This document shows positions 35,513-44,130 of a DNA stretch of 64,000 bases, one piece after another (positions within the stretch are counted from its first letter, which is position 1; each line of letters begins with the position of its first letter). Where the stretch lies: contig CANQBO010000005.1 in NCBI GenBank assembly GCA_947589475.1, positions 41,867-105,866 of the forward strand, in the 5' to 3' direction. The notes under the pieces were generated by a model. The model ran no database searches. It worked only from the letters and a program-made list of their open reading frames with translations, and was not told the DNA's origin. A program made the translations under genes and the position numbers. The stretch is from an uncultured Clostridia bacterium. Lineage in GTDB: Bacteria > Bacillota > Clostridia > Christensenellales > CAG-917.

Positions 35513-36526
35513 TCAATGTTTTTGCTTGACGCTGTTCAGGGTGAGGTCTACAAGTTTGCCGTGCGCGCGGGCGAGTTCCACGATATTCGCCGTGATGATC
35601 GCGCCTTTTGGCGCAAGAAGATCTCCCGTATACGTCAAAAGGTCCGCGCCCAGCGTGCGCCCGAGCAAAAACTCGTAGTCGCAGATTATGCGCGTCGGGT
35701 TGTGGCTGTCGTGGTCCGAGAAGTATGCATCTCCGTCTAGCACGGCATTGAGCGCTCCCTGCGAAAACAAAGGCTCGCCTTTCCCGAGCGCTACAGCGGG
35801 CTTGGGCGGAACTGTTCCGTACGCGGGTACGGCGCCGAAAGCAGAAGAGGCTTTGTCGTCTCTTTCGCTCGCGTTGTCGTTTTGGGGCGGAAAGTTTGCG
35901 CCCTGCGAAGCGGCGGCTCGCGACCTATCCGCGTCCCGACTCGTTGCTTGTAACTGCGGCATATCGGGCTGTAAAGACGAGACGTCTTGCAATTCGTCGC
36001 AAGAGACGGGCGCGCCGCCGTTTTCGGTTTCGGAGTTTGCAGGGGAACCTTTTTTTAATATTTGCACGGGATAATCTTTTTTTGGGCGGGGCACGCGAGC
36101 CGAAGTTCTTGCGCACTTGACAAGCACGACGTCGCCTATGCAGGAGATCTGCGAGGGGGGAATGTCGCCGTCCGAAAGTATCAGCCTGTTCAGCTCGCCC
36201 TCGTTTGAGAATTTAGCGTCCAGCACTACGCCTTTTTTGTCGCCGCTCAGGGTATAGGCGGCAAGCCCGAGAAGAGAAGCGGAGAGAGCGGAAACATCTA
36301 CGTCCTCTTTCAGCGTCGCGAGAGCCGCATCGTCCAAAAGCAAAGCTTGTTTGGGCGTCGCCGCGCCCACGGGCAAAAACAGACGTCCGCCTTCCGCTGT
36401 CTCTATGCCGAAATATACAAAATTTCGTACGATTTTGTCAAAATATACATTTTTGACGCGTCCGACAAGTCTGCCGTCCCTCTTTACGACGACGGGGACA
36501 TCCATACATTCCAAAAGCCAAAGCAT
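35513..36526 (-). CDS. PRC-barrel-like protein with a low-complexity linker
   Basis: The 337-residue protein begins MLWLLECMDVPVVVKRDGRLVGRVKNVYFDK, the PRC-barrel pattern, and a second barrel-like unit (GDKKGVVLDAKFSNEGELNRLILSDGDIPPSQI) follows. A long Ser/Pro/Ala/Gln-rich linker (about residues 170-260) leads to a C-terminal part with DYEFLLGRTLGADLLTYTGDLLAPKGAIIT that again reads like a barrel. PRC barrels occur in RimM and in sporulation or photosynthetic adaptor proteins; its role is unknown. GAGGAG precedes ATG 36526. It is divergent from the cwlD-like gene across the DnaA-box cluster. Confidence 0.75.
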   Translation of the reverse strand: MLWLLECMDVPVVVKRDGRLVGRVKNVYFDKIVRNFVYFGIETAEGGRLFLPVGAATPKQALLLDDAALATLKEDVDVSALSASLLGLAAYTLSGDKKGVVLDAKFSNEGELNRLILSDGDIPPSQISCIGDVVLVKCARTSARVPRPKKDYPVQILKKGSPANSETENGGAPVSCDELQDVSSLQPDMPQLQATSRDADRSRAAASQGANFPPQNDNASERDDKASSAFGAVPAYGTVPPKPAVALGKGEPLFSQGALNAVLDGDAYFSDHDSHNPTRIICDYEFLLGRTLGADLLTYTGDLLAPKGAIITANIVELARAHGKLVDLTLNSVKQKH

Positions 36527-36717
36527 AAGCCACTCCTCAAAAAAAGATATGCCCCCGACTCTCGCGGTATTCCCGCTGTCGCATGAAAACAAATTTCCAA
36601 TCGCACAAAACTCACGACAAGGGGTGTATTTTGTCATGTTTTGCCGAAAACGGCATAGCGCGTCTGCCGAGCAAATAAAATGTACGGCAAATAGAAATGC
36701 GCACTTTTCCACCGACT

Positions 36718-36760
36718 TATCCACAATCCACCCCAAAATTGTGGATAACTTTGTGGATAA
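36718..36760. promoter_or_regulatory. cluster of three perfect DnaA boxes
   Basis: TTATCCACA at 36718-36726, and two inverted copies TGTGGATAA at 36740-36748 and 36752-36760, lie within 43 bases. A TTTTCCACC near-box lies just upstream, and AT-rich sequence with a TATACT (36772-36777) follows. The cluster is in the 280-base gap between divergent genes. It is either an origin element or a DnaA-controlled promoter, since the third box overlaps the -35 region of the TATACT promoter. Confidence 0.8.
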
Positions 36761-36806
36761 TACTGCATTTTTATACTCTAGTGAATATTTTCAAAACGGA
36801 AACGGT

Positions 36807-37526
36807 ATGCATAAATGTGCGAGAAATGAGACTTTGTTCAAGTGGAGCGCCGTCGCGCTGAGTATAGTTGTCGCTCTGTTTGCCATAGGCGCGCCCATTC
36901 TTGCCGCGACGATAAAAAATGCGTCCGCGACATACGTCGTCGTGGTGGACGCGGGGCATGGAGGCGCGGACGCGGGCGTCATAGGCGTGCGCACGGGAGT
37001 GAAAGAGAGCGCGCTCAACCTCAAAGTCGCCATGTTGCTCGGAGAATATCTCGAGGGCGGCGGGATACGAGTCGTTTACACTCGCACGGGGGACGTCATG
37101 CACCCGCATCCCGACGTAGCGGGCAACAGGAAACGCGCGGATATGTTCTATCGCGGCGACGTAATAAAAAAGAGCGCGCCCGACGCGGTCATCAGTATAC
37201 ATATGAATTTTTATTCTGCCGCGTCTCGCCGCGGGGCGCAGGTTTTCTTCGACAAGCACAACGAGCAGGGCAGGCAGTTCGCCGAGATCGTGCAGGAAAT
37301 TCTCAATCGCGACGTCAATCCCGAGTTGGGCGGACGCGAATATTCCGCCCTCAGCGCGGAAAAATATCTGCTTGAGTGTTCCCCCCGTCCCGCCGTCATC
37401 GCCGAGTGCGGCTTTTTGAGCAATCCCCTCGACGAAGCCGCCCTCATCGACCCCGCCTTTCAAGCCCGCCTCGCCTATAGCCTCTTTCAAGCCGTCGTCA
37501 TCTTTTTAAACGCCGCCCGCGGATGA
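36807..37526 (+). CDS. cwlD: N-acetylmuramoyl-L-alanine amidase, CwlD-like
   Basis: The 239-residue protein has an N-terminal membrane helix (AVALSIVVALFAIGAPIL) and an Amidase_3 domain: VVVDAGHGGADAGVIG with the first zinc His, KESALNLKVA with the Glu ligand, SIHMNFY with the third His, and AECGFLSNPLDE with the catalytic Glu. Its size and anchor match CwlD, which with PdaA makes muramic-delta-lactam in spore cortex. It may also be a vegetative amidase. Start ATG 36807 follows the DnaA-box cluster by 46 bases, with only a weak GGAAACGG ribosome site. Confidence 0.85.
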   Translation: MHKCARNETLFKWSAVALSIVVALFAIGAPILAATIKNASATYVVVVDAGHGGADAGVIGVRTGVKESALNLKVAMLLGEYLEGGGIRVVYTRTGDVMHPHPDVAGNRKRADMFYRGDVIKKSAPDAVISIHMNFYSAASRRGAQVFFDKHNEQGRQFAEIVQEILNRDVNPELGGREYSALSAEKYLLECSPRPAVIAECGFLSNPLDEAALIDPAFQARLAYSLFQAVVIFLNAARG

Positions 37527-38001
37527 CGCGGAAACGCTCGCGCCGCCCGCCCTATGCGAGGTTCCGCGCCTCAAGCAGGGCTTCTCGCCCCGCGCCCTCG
37601 GCACCCATGTGGCTACTCGCCCACGCCTCGGCAAAGGACGATTTGCCCTTTGGGTCCCAAGCTAAAACGCGCGAATGTCGCAACTTTATGTTGCTGGTTC
37701 GCGCGTTTTTGATTGTTTTGCAAGGGCCTAACTCCTGCGTGAGAGCTTTATATTGTCGGACGCATTGTCCTGGGTTTTTACTATAAAACCGGGGGATTCC
37801 TCGACTGCGCTGCGCTCCGCTCGGAATGACAATATAATCGTGTCATTTCGAGCGTAGTCGAGAAATCCCCTTGTTCGAGCAATTAACGCAACCTCTGTCC
37901 GCGCTACACGGGGTCCCCGCAAAAACACTGTGTATTTTTGCGGGATAAAAAAATAAGTGCGCCGCAGTGGGCGACGCACTGCAACCTTGCTTCGCTCACA
38001 G
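37527..38001. repeat. repeat block after cwlD
   Basis: Gene-tail module with terminator (37664-37711; AAAACGCGCGAA/TTCGCGCGTTTT), AGGGCCTAACTCCTGCGTG, then an inverted repeat element: GGTTTTTACTATAAAACC, GGGGGATTCCTCGAC, CTCGGAATGACA and TGTCATTTCGAGCGTAG. Next come a CCCCGCAAAAAC palindrome and a GTGCGCCGC/GCGACGCAC hairpin. No gene is visible. Confidence 0.8.
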
Positions 38002-38126
38002 TTGCGACACAGTTCCTTAATAATGAGCACTATACTACTCGCATGGGAAAAAGAGCACGGCAAGAATTGCCTAACTCAACATGCGATTAGTATGCGCATA
38101 TGTGCATAAATTAAACTGTGTCGCAA
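38002..38126. mobile_element. 125-bp element with 13-bp perfect terminal inverted repeats
   Basis: TTGCGACACAGTT (38002-38014) and AACTGTGTCGCAA (38114-38126) are perfect inverted ends around 99 bases with no open frame, like a miniature inverted-repeat element. I see no target-site duplication. It lies in the gap before radC. Confidence 0.5.
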
Positions 38127-38243
38127 GGGTTTTGTAGCACACGCTCTCGCAAACAGCAACAAAAAATTCTTACGGAGTTGTATACTCGGCGGCATTTTGA
38201 GGTCTATACAATATAAATCCGTATACTTATTTATTGCCTACGC

Positions 38244-38272
38244 TTGATTTATGGCGGAAAGAGGGCTATACT
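38244..38272 (+). promoter_or_regulatory. promoter giving a leaderless radC mRNA
   Basis: TTGATT (38244-38249), 17-base spacer and TATACT (38267-38272), exactly six bases before ATG 38279. Confidence 0.7.
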
Positions 38273-38278
38273 TGTGCT

Positions 38279-39013
38279 ATGGCAAACGGGGGCGTTCACG
38301 ACGGGCATCGTCAAAGAATGAGAGATAGGATCGCGAAGCAGGGCATAGAGTCTCTTCAGCCACATGAGGCTCTTGAGTATCTGCTTTATTCTTTTGTTCC
38401 GCGCAGGGACACGAACGCGCTTGCACACTCGCTAATAGACAAATTCGGCTCGCTTGCGGGAGTGTTCGGGGCGGACGCGGCTCTTCTGGAGGAAGTCCCC
38501 GGCATGACGGCGAACGCGGCGCAGTTTTTGAACGTGCTTCCCGGTGTATTCAGGATGTATCTCGACCAGCGCACCGTGCAAAAGACGTCACTCAAGGGAA
38601 GGGCGGCGGCGCGCATGTTTATGGGCAACAAGCTTTTCGGAATAAAAGAGGAGCAGATCTATATAGCGGCGCTCAACGTACACGAGGATCTCATCTGTTG
38701 CGACCGTCTCGCGACGGGAGCGGGCGACGCGGTTTCCGTTACGGTGCGGAGTATAGTTGACTACGCCATAAGAAACAAGGCAAACGGCATTTTGCTTGCC
38801 CACAACCACCCGAGCGGCAACGTTAATCCTTCACATGCGGACGTGGAGTTGACATATACCATTCTCGATACGCTGTCGAATGTAGAGGTCAAACTGCTGG
38901 ACCACTTCATATTTTGCGGCACGGAGTACTACTCGTTTGAAGAGGACGGCAGGCTCGGGCGCATGCTCAAAACAAAAACAACTTTCAAGGACGGCATAGA
39001 TTTTTATGACTGA
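38279..39013 (+). CDS. radC: RadC-family JAB1/MPN-domain protein
   Basis: The 244-residue protein has an N-terminal helix-hairpin-helix-like region (FGSLAGVFGADAALLEEVPGM) and the RadC JAMM metal motif with LLAHNHPSGNVNPSHADVELT, a catalytic-type His-x-His-x7-Ser-x2-Asp site. RadC is conserved in bacteria, once linked to DNA repair, but its real function is unresolved. The start is fixed by a promoter that ends six bases before ATG 38279; an upstream TTG at 38234 would precede the promoter. It overlaps gltX by eight bases. Confidence 0.92.
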   Translation: MANGGVHDGHRQRMRDRIAKQGIESLQPHEALEYLLYSFVPRRDTNALAHSLIDKFGSLAGVFGADAALLEEVPGMTANAAQFLNVLPGVFRMYLDQRTVQKTSLKGRAAARMFMGNKLFGIKEEQIYIAALNVHEDLICCDRLATGAGDAVSVTVRSIVDYAIRNKANGILLAHNHPSGNVNPSHADVELTYTILDTLSNVEVKLLDHFIFCGTEYYSFEEDGRLGRMLKTKTTFKDGIDFYD

Positions 39014-40454
39014 AAAAGTGAGAACAAGATTTGCTCCGTCGCCGACGGGCTTTATGCACATAGGCAACCTGCGCACGGGGCTTTACGCCTATCTGTATGC
39101 GAAGAAAAACGGCGGGACGTTCATTTTGCGCATCGAGGACACCGATCGGGAGCGCAAGGTGGACGGCGCAGTAGAGATGGTTTATCGCACTCTTTCGACG
39201 GCTGGCATCGTCTATGACGAAGGTCCCGACAAGGACGGCGGCTACGGTCCGTACATCCAAACCGAGCGCATGGGGCTTTATAAGCAGTATGCGGAGGAAC
39301 TCGTCAGGCGCGGCGGCGCGTACTATTGTTTCTGCGACAAGGAGAGACTTGAGAGCCTCAAGGACGAAAACGGAGTGCACACCTATGACAAGCATTGCCG
39401 CAATTTGAGCAAGGAAGAGGTCGAAAGGCGCCTCGCCGCGGGCGAGCCGTACGTGATAAGGCAGAAAGTGCCCGAGGGCGTCGTAAGCGAGTACGAGGAC
39501 ATGGTTTTCGGCAAGATAAGCGTGGACAGCGCGGACATCGAGGACGGAGTGTTGCTAAAGTCCGACGGGCTTCCCACCTACAACTTCGCAAACGTCGTGG
39601 ACGACCATCTCATGGGCATAACGCACGTCATTCGCGGCACGGAATATTTGAGTTCCACGCCCAAGTACAACTTGATTTACGACGCGTTCGGGTGGGAAAG
39701 ACCGAAGTATATGCACCTGCCGCCCATTATGAAGGACGCCACGCGCAAGCTCTCAAAGCGTTTCGGCGACGCAAACTTCGAGGACTTCATCTCGAAGGGC
39801 TATTTGCCGGAGGCGATCGTAAACTATATCGCGCTTCTCGGCTGGTGCCCAAAGGACAACCGCGAGAAAATGACCATGCAGGAAATGATCGAGGCGTTCG
39901 ATACGGACGGCATTTCCAAAAGCTCCTCCATTTTCGACGAGCAAAAGATGCGCTGGCTCAACGGCGAATATCTCAAGGCGATGACTCCCGAGGCGTTTTA
40001 CAAAGTCGCGGAGCCGTTTATCGACAAGGCGATAGGCGACGCGCCGTGGGACAAGAGAGAGCTTGCCGCCCTCATGCAGACGAGAGTGGACGTGCTTTCA
40101 GACATCGGCGAAAAGCTTGCGTTTTTGAATGAGTTTGGCGAGTACGACCTCAACATGTACGTGCATCAAAAGATGAAAGTGGACTTTAGCGTTGCAAAAC
40201 AGGCGGTTAAAGTGGCGATTTGGGCGCTTGAGACGTTTGATGACTGGACGGACGAGGGCATAAAGGAGTGCATACGTCAGGCGGCGGAGAGCGCGGGCAT
40301 GAAGGCGGGACAAGTGATGTTTTCCATGCGCGTCGCGCTCACGGGCGCACCCGTGACGCCGGGCGGCGCGATAGAAATGGCGAAAGTGCTCGGCAAGCAG
40401 GAAAGCTTGAGAAGATTGAAGTATTCGCTGAGCCTGCTTGAGGCGGCAAACTGA
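39006..40454 (+). CDS. gltX: glutamate-tRNA ligase
   Basis: The 482-residue class I synthetase charges tRNA-Glu, and tRNA-Gln where gatCAB is used. The HIGH-type motif is in FAPSPTGFMHIGNLRTGLYA, FILRIEDTDRER follows, and the KMSKS equivalent is RKLSKRFGDANF. The C-terminal helical domain binds the anticodon. It overlaps the 3' end of radC and shares that transcript, an unusual pairing. No clear Shine-Dalgarno precedes ATG 39006, so translation may be coupled to radC termination. Confidence 0.96.
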   Translation: MTEKVRTRFAPSPTGFMHIGNLRTGLYAYLYAKKNGGTFILRIEDTDRERKVDGAVEMVYRTLSTAGIVYDEGPDKDGGYGPYIQTERMGLYKQYAEELVRRGGAYYCFCDKERLESLKDENGVHTYDKHCRNLSKEEVERRLAAGEPYVIRQKVPEGVVSEYEDMVFGKISVDSADIEDGVLLKSDGLPTYNFANVVDDHLMGITHVIRGTEYLSSTPKYNLIYDAFGWERPKYMHLPPIMKDATRKLSKRFGDANFEDFISKGYLPEAIVNYIALLGWCPKDNREKMTMQEMIEAFDTDGISKSSSIFDEQKMRWLNGEYLKAMTPEAFYKVAEPFIDKAIGDAPWDKRELAALMQTRVDVLSDIGEKLAFLNEFGEYDLNMYVHQKMKVDFSVAKQAVKVAIWALETFDDWTDEGIKECIRQAAESAGMKAGQVMFSMRVALTGAPVTPGGAIEMAKVLGKQESLRRLKYSLSLLEAAN

Positions 40455-40718
40455 TCCGAGCGTTTTTTGTGGAGCGCCGCTCCACACCTCGACAAAGGAG
40501 CCTATGCGGGGTTCCGCCCCGCTCCCCGGCAAAGGGCGATTTGCCCTTTGCGATCCCATGCTAAAAACGCGAGCGACGGCAAGCATTTGCCCAGCTCGCG
40601 CTTTTTGATTTGTATGAAAGCGCCAAACTCCCGCGTGAGAACTTAATACTTACGTTAGCATAGTCCGAGCGTAACGTAACGCTTGTCCGAGCGACGTCGC
40701 GGAGCGAGCGGTTTTACG
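40455..40718. repeat. repeat block after gltX
   Basis: Gene-tail module (GTGGAGCGCCGCTCCAC, GGGGTTCCGCCCCG, CAAAGGGCGATTTGCCCTTTG) with terminator hairpin at 40563-40607 (AAAACGCGAGC/GCTCGCG), AAGCGCCAAACTCCCGCGTG, then GTCCGAGCG units. No gene is visible. Confidence 0.8.
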
Positions 40719-42110
40719 CTAGGTGCGCAGTGAGGTTTTCGGCATAAGCGTCAAGGGCAGATATTGCTTGAACATCAATATGTGGAAGGGGACGGAAACG
40801 ACGAATGTCAGAAGATCGGAGATCGCTTGCGTCGCCAAAATTCCCGTAAGACCGAGGTACGAGGGCAGGACAACGATGAGCGGAATGAAAAATATGCCCT
40901 GTCTGCAGGAAGCGAGGAATGTCGCGGGCGCGACGAAGCCCAGACATTGATAAAGCTGATTGACGAATGTGGAGTAGCCGAGAAGGGGCAAAGCAAGGCT
41001 CAAAAAGCGCAACATTTTGCCGCCTATGGCGATGACTTCAGCGTCGCCCGCTCTGAAAATGCCCATGATCTGTCCCGAAAGCATATAGAGTATGGCGGCG
41101 GCGACGACCCCGTACACCGTGCCCAATACGACGGCGCAATCAAACGCCTCGCGCACGCGGTCGTAAAGCCTCGCGCCGTAGTTGTAACCCGCTACAGGTT
41201 GGAAACCCTGTCCCACGCCTATTAGCATGCTTCGAAGCAGGATATAGATCTTGTTTGCGATGCTCACGGCGGACATTGCCACGTCGCCGAAGGGACGCAC
41301 CGCTCTGTTGAGCAAAGTCGTCGCGACGCTCCCGAGGCTTTGGCGAAAGACCGTAGGCAAGCCGACGCAGAAAATCTTGACATAGTCGCCTATTTTGCGG
41401 CTCGTTTTGAAGATGTTTATGCGCACTATGGAGCGTTTGAAGATGAAGAAGGAAAGCAGTATGAAAAAGGACAGGCACTGACTGATCATTGTCGCGATCG
41501 CCGCGCCCGCGACGCCCATATGCAAGCCTAAGATGAACAGCGCGTCAAGCCCTATGTTGACGACGCCGCCGCTGCAAAGCCCCACCATGGAATACATAGC
41601 CTTGCCCTCCGCGCGCAGTATGTTGTTCAGCACGAAGGAAGAGCAGAAAAGAGGCGCGCTTATCAGCACCCAAAAGCCGTAGTCGCAGGCGTAGGGCAGG
41701 GCGGTGCTCGTCGAGCCGAATATGCGCATGAGAGAGGGCAAGTTGATGAGTCCAAGCAACATAAAGCACCCCATGAGGAAGGCGGCGATAAAGCCCGAAG
41801 TGCCGTACAAATTCGCCTCGTCCGTCTTTTGTTCGCCCAGCTTACGGGATATGAGGCTCTGCGTGCCCATGCCGAAGCCGTAGCCCACCGCCTGTATTAT
41901 CGACTGTATGGAAAATACGACCCCGACCGCACTCGTCGCCGAATTGCCGAGAGAGGACACGAAAAAGGTGTCCGCGATGTTGTATATCGAGGTGATGAGC
42001 ATGGAAAAAGTCGTGGGTATGGACAGGCGGAGCACAAGCCCGAAAACGGGCGACTTCGTCATACGCTCATACTCCTTTTTCTCTTTTTGCACTGCGTCGA
42101 AATTCGTCAT
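40719..42110 (-). CDS. MATE-family multidrug efflux transporter
   Basis: The 463-residue protein has about 12 membrane helices in two MatE repeats (SPVFGLVLRLSIPTTFSMLITSIYNIADTFFVSSLG; later FGDVAMSAVSIANKIYILLRSMLIGVGQGFQPVAGYNYGA). MATE pumps export cationic compounds in exchange for Na+ or H+. GAGGTG lies before ATG 42110, inside the end of the MFS gene, and the start and stop overlap as ATGA, so the two transporters are translated from one mRNA. Confidence 0.92.
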   Translation of the reverse strand: MTNFDAVQKEKKEYERMTKSPVFGLVLRLSIPTTFSMLITSIYNIADTFFVSSLGNSATSAVGVVFSIQSIIQAVGYGFGMGTQSLISRKLGEQKTDEANLYGTSGFIAAFLMGCFMLLGLINLPSLMRIFGSTSTALPYACDYGFWVLISAPLFCSSFVLNNILRAEGKAMYSMVGLCSGGVVNIGLDALFILGLHMGVAGAAIATMISQCLSFFILLSFFIFKRSIVRINIFKTSRKIGDYVKIFCVGLPTVFRQSLGSVATTLLNRAVRPFGDVAMSAVSIANKIYILLRSMLIGVGQGFQPVAGYNYGARLYDRVREAFDCAVVLGTVYGVVAAAILYMLSGQIMGIFRAGDAEVIAIGGKMLRFLSLALPLLGYSTFVNQLYQCLGFVAPATFLASCRQGIFFIPLIVVLPSYLGLTGILATQAISDLLTFVVSVPFHILMFKQYLPLTLMPKTSLRT

Positions 42111-43375
42111 TTTTCACCTCGTTCGACGGGAATTTCCGAGACGGTTTGAGCGGAAAATGCGGACATGTCGCAAGTTTTCGCGGCATGAACGTATTCGGGG
42201 GCGGAAATCAGCGCCCGTCTGTACTTGCTTGCCGTCTTAAAGCACAACAGCACGAGTACGAGCATAGCGGCAAAGAATATCGTAAGATAGAGAGGCATGA
42301 CATCAAAACCTACACTGCTTGCGATAAGCCCGAACAGCGGAGGCATAAACGTGTTGCCCACATACGCAAACGCCATTTGTACGCCGATTATCGCACCCGA
42401 ATTTTCCGCGCCGAAGTTGACGGGAGCGGAGTGCACGATGCAGGGATATATGGGCGCGCATCCAAGCCCCAATATCAAAAACCCCGCAAGGGACAGCGCG
42501 TAGCTGTTTGAGGGGATAAAAAGCAGAATTATGCCGACGCTCAGCACAGCGGTGCCCGAAAGTATCATTCGCTTGTCGCCCAGCCTGTCAGATATGAAAC
42601 CGCTCAAAAATCTGCCCGCCGTCATGCCGATATAAAACAGCGAGGCAAATTTTGCGGCAAGCTCGCTCGCAAGATGTTTCGCTTCCACAAAGTAGGTGCT
42701 CGCCCAATACATAGCCGTCGCTTCCGCGGCGCAATACGCAAAGAAAGCGAACATAATAAAAAGTACGCCTTTGATTTTGAACACCTCGACGAGGCGCAGT
42801 TTTTTCGGCTTGTCCTCGGCGGCGGAAGCGCCCTTCTTCTTCCATATGGGAAGAGAGAGCAGAAGTATGACGCCTATCGCAAGCTGTACGTAACCTATAA
42901 TGCGGTAGCCCTCTCTCCATACCGAGTGAGTGAGGGCAAAACTCATCACAAACGGACTGATTATAGCGCCAACTCCCCAAAAGCAGTGCAACCACACCAT
43001 CTGCCGCGACTTGAAATGCAGGGCGACGTAGTTGTTCAAGGCGGCGTCTATCGCGCCCGCGCCGAGACCGTAGGGGACGGAAAAGACAATGAGCGTCCAA
43101 AGTTTGCTCGAAAATGAAAAGCCGAATAGCGCGGCGGCGGTCATAAATACGCTTATCACCGTCACCCACCGCGTGCCGAATTTGTTTATCAGCGCGTTTG
43201 AAAGAAGGCTCGAGATTATCGTGCAACCCGCAATCACCATGGAAATTATGCCCAAATACGAGACGGGCACGCCCATCTCGCCGTGCATGACGGGCCATGC
43301 CGCGCCAAGCAGGGAATCGGGCAAGCCGAGGCTCACAAAAGCAAGATATATCACGGCAATAAGCAGTCCCGCCAT
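42107..43375 (-). CDS. MFS transporter
   Basis: The 422-residue protein has 12 predicted helices in two halves, beginning LLIAVIYLAFVSLGLPDSLLGAAWPVMHGEMGVPVSYLG, a pattern found in sugar-type and FucP-like major facilitator proteins. The loop KKKGASAAEDKPKKLR separates the halves. The substrate is unknown. AGGAG lies five bases before ATG 43375. It is first in a two-gene operon with the MATE pump and divergent from veg. Confidence 0.88.
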   Translation of the reverse strand: MAGLLIAVIYLAFVSLGLPDSLLGAAWPVMHGEMGVPVSYLGIISMVIAGCTIISSLLSNALINKFGTRWVTVISVFMTAAALFGFSFSSKLWTLIVFSVPYGLGAGAIDAALNNYVALHFKSRQMVWLHCFWGVGAIISPFVMSFALTHSVWREGYRIIGYVQLAIGVILLLSLPIWKKKGASAAEDKPKKLRLVEVFKIKGVLFIMFAFFAYCAAEATAMYWASTYFVEAKHLASELAAKFASLFYIGMTAGRFLSGFISDRLGDKRMILSGTAVLSVGIILLFIPSNSYALSLAGFLILGLGCAPIYPCIVHSAPVNFGAENSGAIIGVQMAFAYVGNTFMPPLFGLIASSVGFDVMPLYLTIFFAAMLVLVLLCFKTASKYRRALISAPEYVHAAKTCDMSAFSAQTVSEIPVERGEK

Positions 43376-43498
43376 AGCTCCTCCAAACTTCCTATATTAT
43401 ATTGTCGCGCGCGTTTAAAGGCAAGGGATTTGAGCCTTAATAGGCAAATTTTTGACGTATGCGGTTTGAAAATGCCGCCGTTTGGAAATATTCGGAGT

Positions 43499-43741
43499 AT
43501 GAGAGAGATAGGTCGTACGATCGAGTGGGTCAAACAGCGCGTCGCGGGACTCGTAGGAGTTCCCGTCCTCATCAAGATAAGCTCGGGCAGGGGAAAGAGC
43601 GAACTGCACCGCGGCGAAGTCGGCGCGATATATCCCGCCGTATTTTCCGTCACGCTGGACACGGGCGAGCAAAAGACCTTTTCCTATGCGGACGTCCACA
43701 CCCGCAACGTTATGTTTTTGGACCCCGACAAGACCAAGTAA
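43499..43741 (+). CDS. veg: Veg-family protein
   Basis: The 80-residue product (MREIGRTIEWVKQRVAGLVG, then VLIKISSGRGKSELHRGEVGAIYPAVFSVTL, YADVHTRNVMFLDPD) matches the short Veg proteins of Firmicutes, which stimulate biofilm matrix genes in Bacillus subtilis. The central GRGKSELHRGEV replaces the family's GGRKKTIERSGVL. ATG 43499 is preceded by an AATATT -10 candidate (43488-43493) with TTGAAA at 16 bases, so it may be another leaderless gene; GGAG lies too close to the ATG to act as a usual ribosome site. Confidence 0.85.
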   Translation: MREIGRTIEWVKQRVAGLVGVPVLIKISSGRGKSELHRGEVGAIYPAVFSVTLDTGEQKTFSYADVHTRNVMFLDPDKTK

Positions 43742-44062
43742 AAACCCGTTGCTCCACGAAAAAACAACGCTCGGACTAGAGGATGCTTCGACAGGCTCAG
43801 CATGACAAATATAATAAAGTTGTCATTCCGAGCGATATGGGGTCCCCGAAAAATTACGAAGTGATTTTTTGGGGTAAAATTGGGGTCCCCGAAAAATTAC
43901 GAAGTGATTTTTTGAGGTAAAATTGGGGTCCCCAAAACAGTTACGAAGTGATTTTTTTGGGTAAGGCGTCGAGGAATCCCCCGGTTTTATAGTAAAAACC
44001 TCGGACAAAACGTCCGTCAAAATCAAAGCTCTCACGCAGGAGTTCCTACCTTGCAAACAAGC
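43742..44062. repeat. repeat block after veg: element interrupted by three tandem palindromes
   Basis: An element with GTTGTCATTCCGAGCG and GTCGAGGAATCCCCC, ending GGTTTTATAGTAAAAACC, is split at about 43835-43965 by three tandem units of 43 bases (starts 43839, 43882, 43925), each GGGGTCCCC...ATTACGAAGTGATTTTTT. The uninterrupted relative lies at 37765-37880. The tail word CTCTCACGCAGGAGTTCC follows in reverse. No gene is visible. Confidence 0.8.
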
Positions 44063-44090
44063 AAAAAACGTCGCGTTGTGCGACGTTTTT
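44063..44090. terminator. terminator between convergent veg and metallophosphoesterase genes
   Basis: AAAAACGTCGC-GTTGT-GCGACGTTTTT, a perfect bidirectional terminator hairpin. Confidence 0.9.
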
Positions 44091-44130
44091 ATGTGATGTC
44101 ACAAGTTTTTTGCTCTTACGATTTTTTAAA

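Noticed and set aside
43785-43990. Insertion sequence after veg
   Set aside because: The inverted halves are part of a short repeat element; there is no transposase frame.
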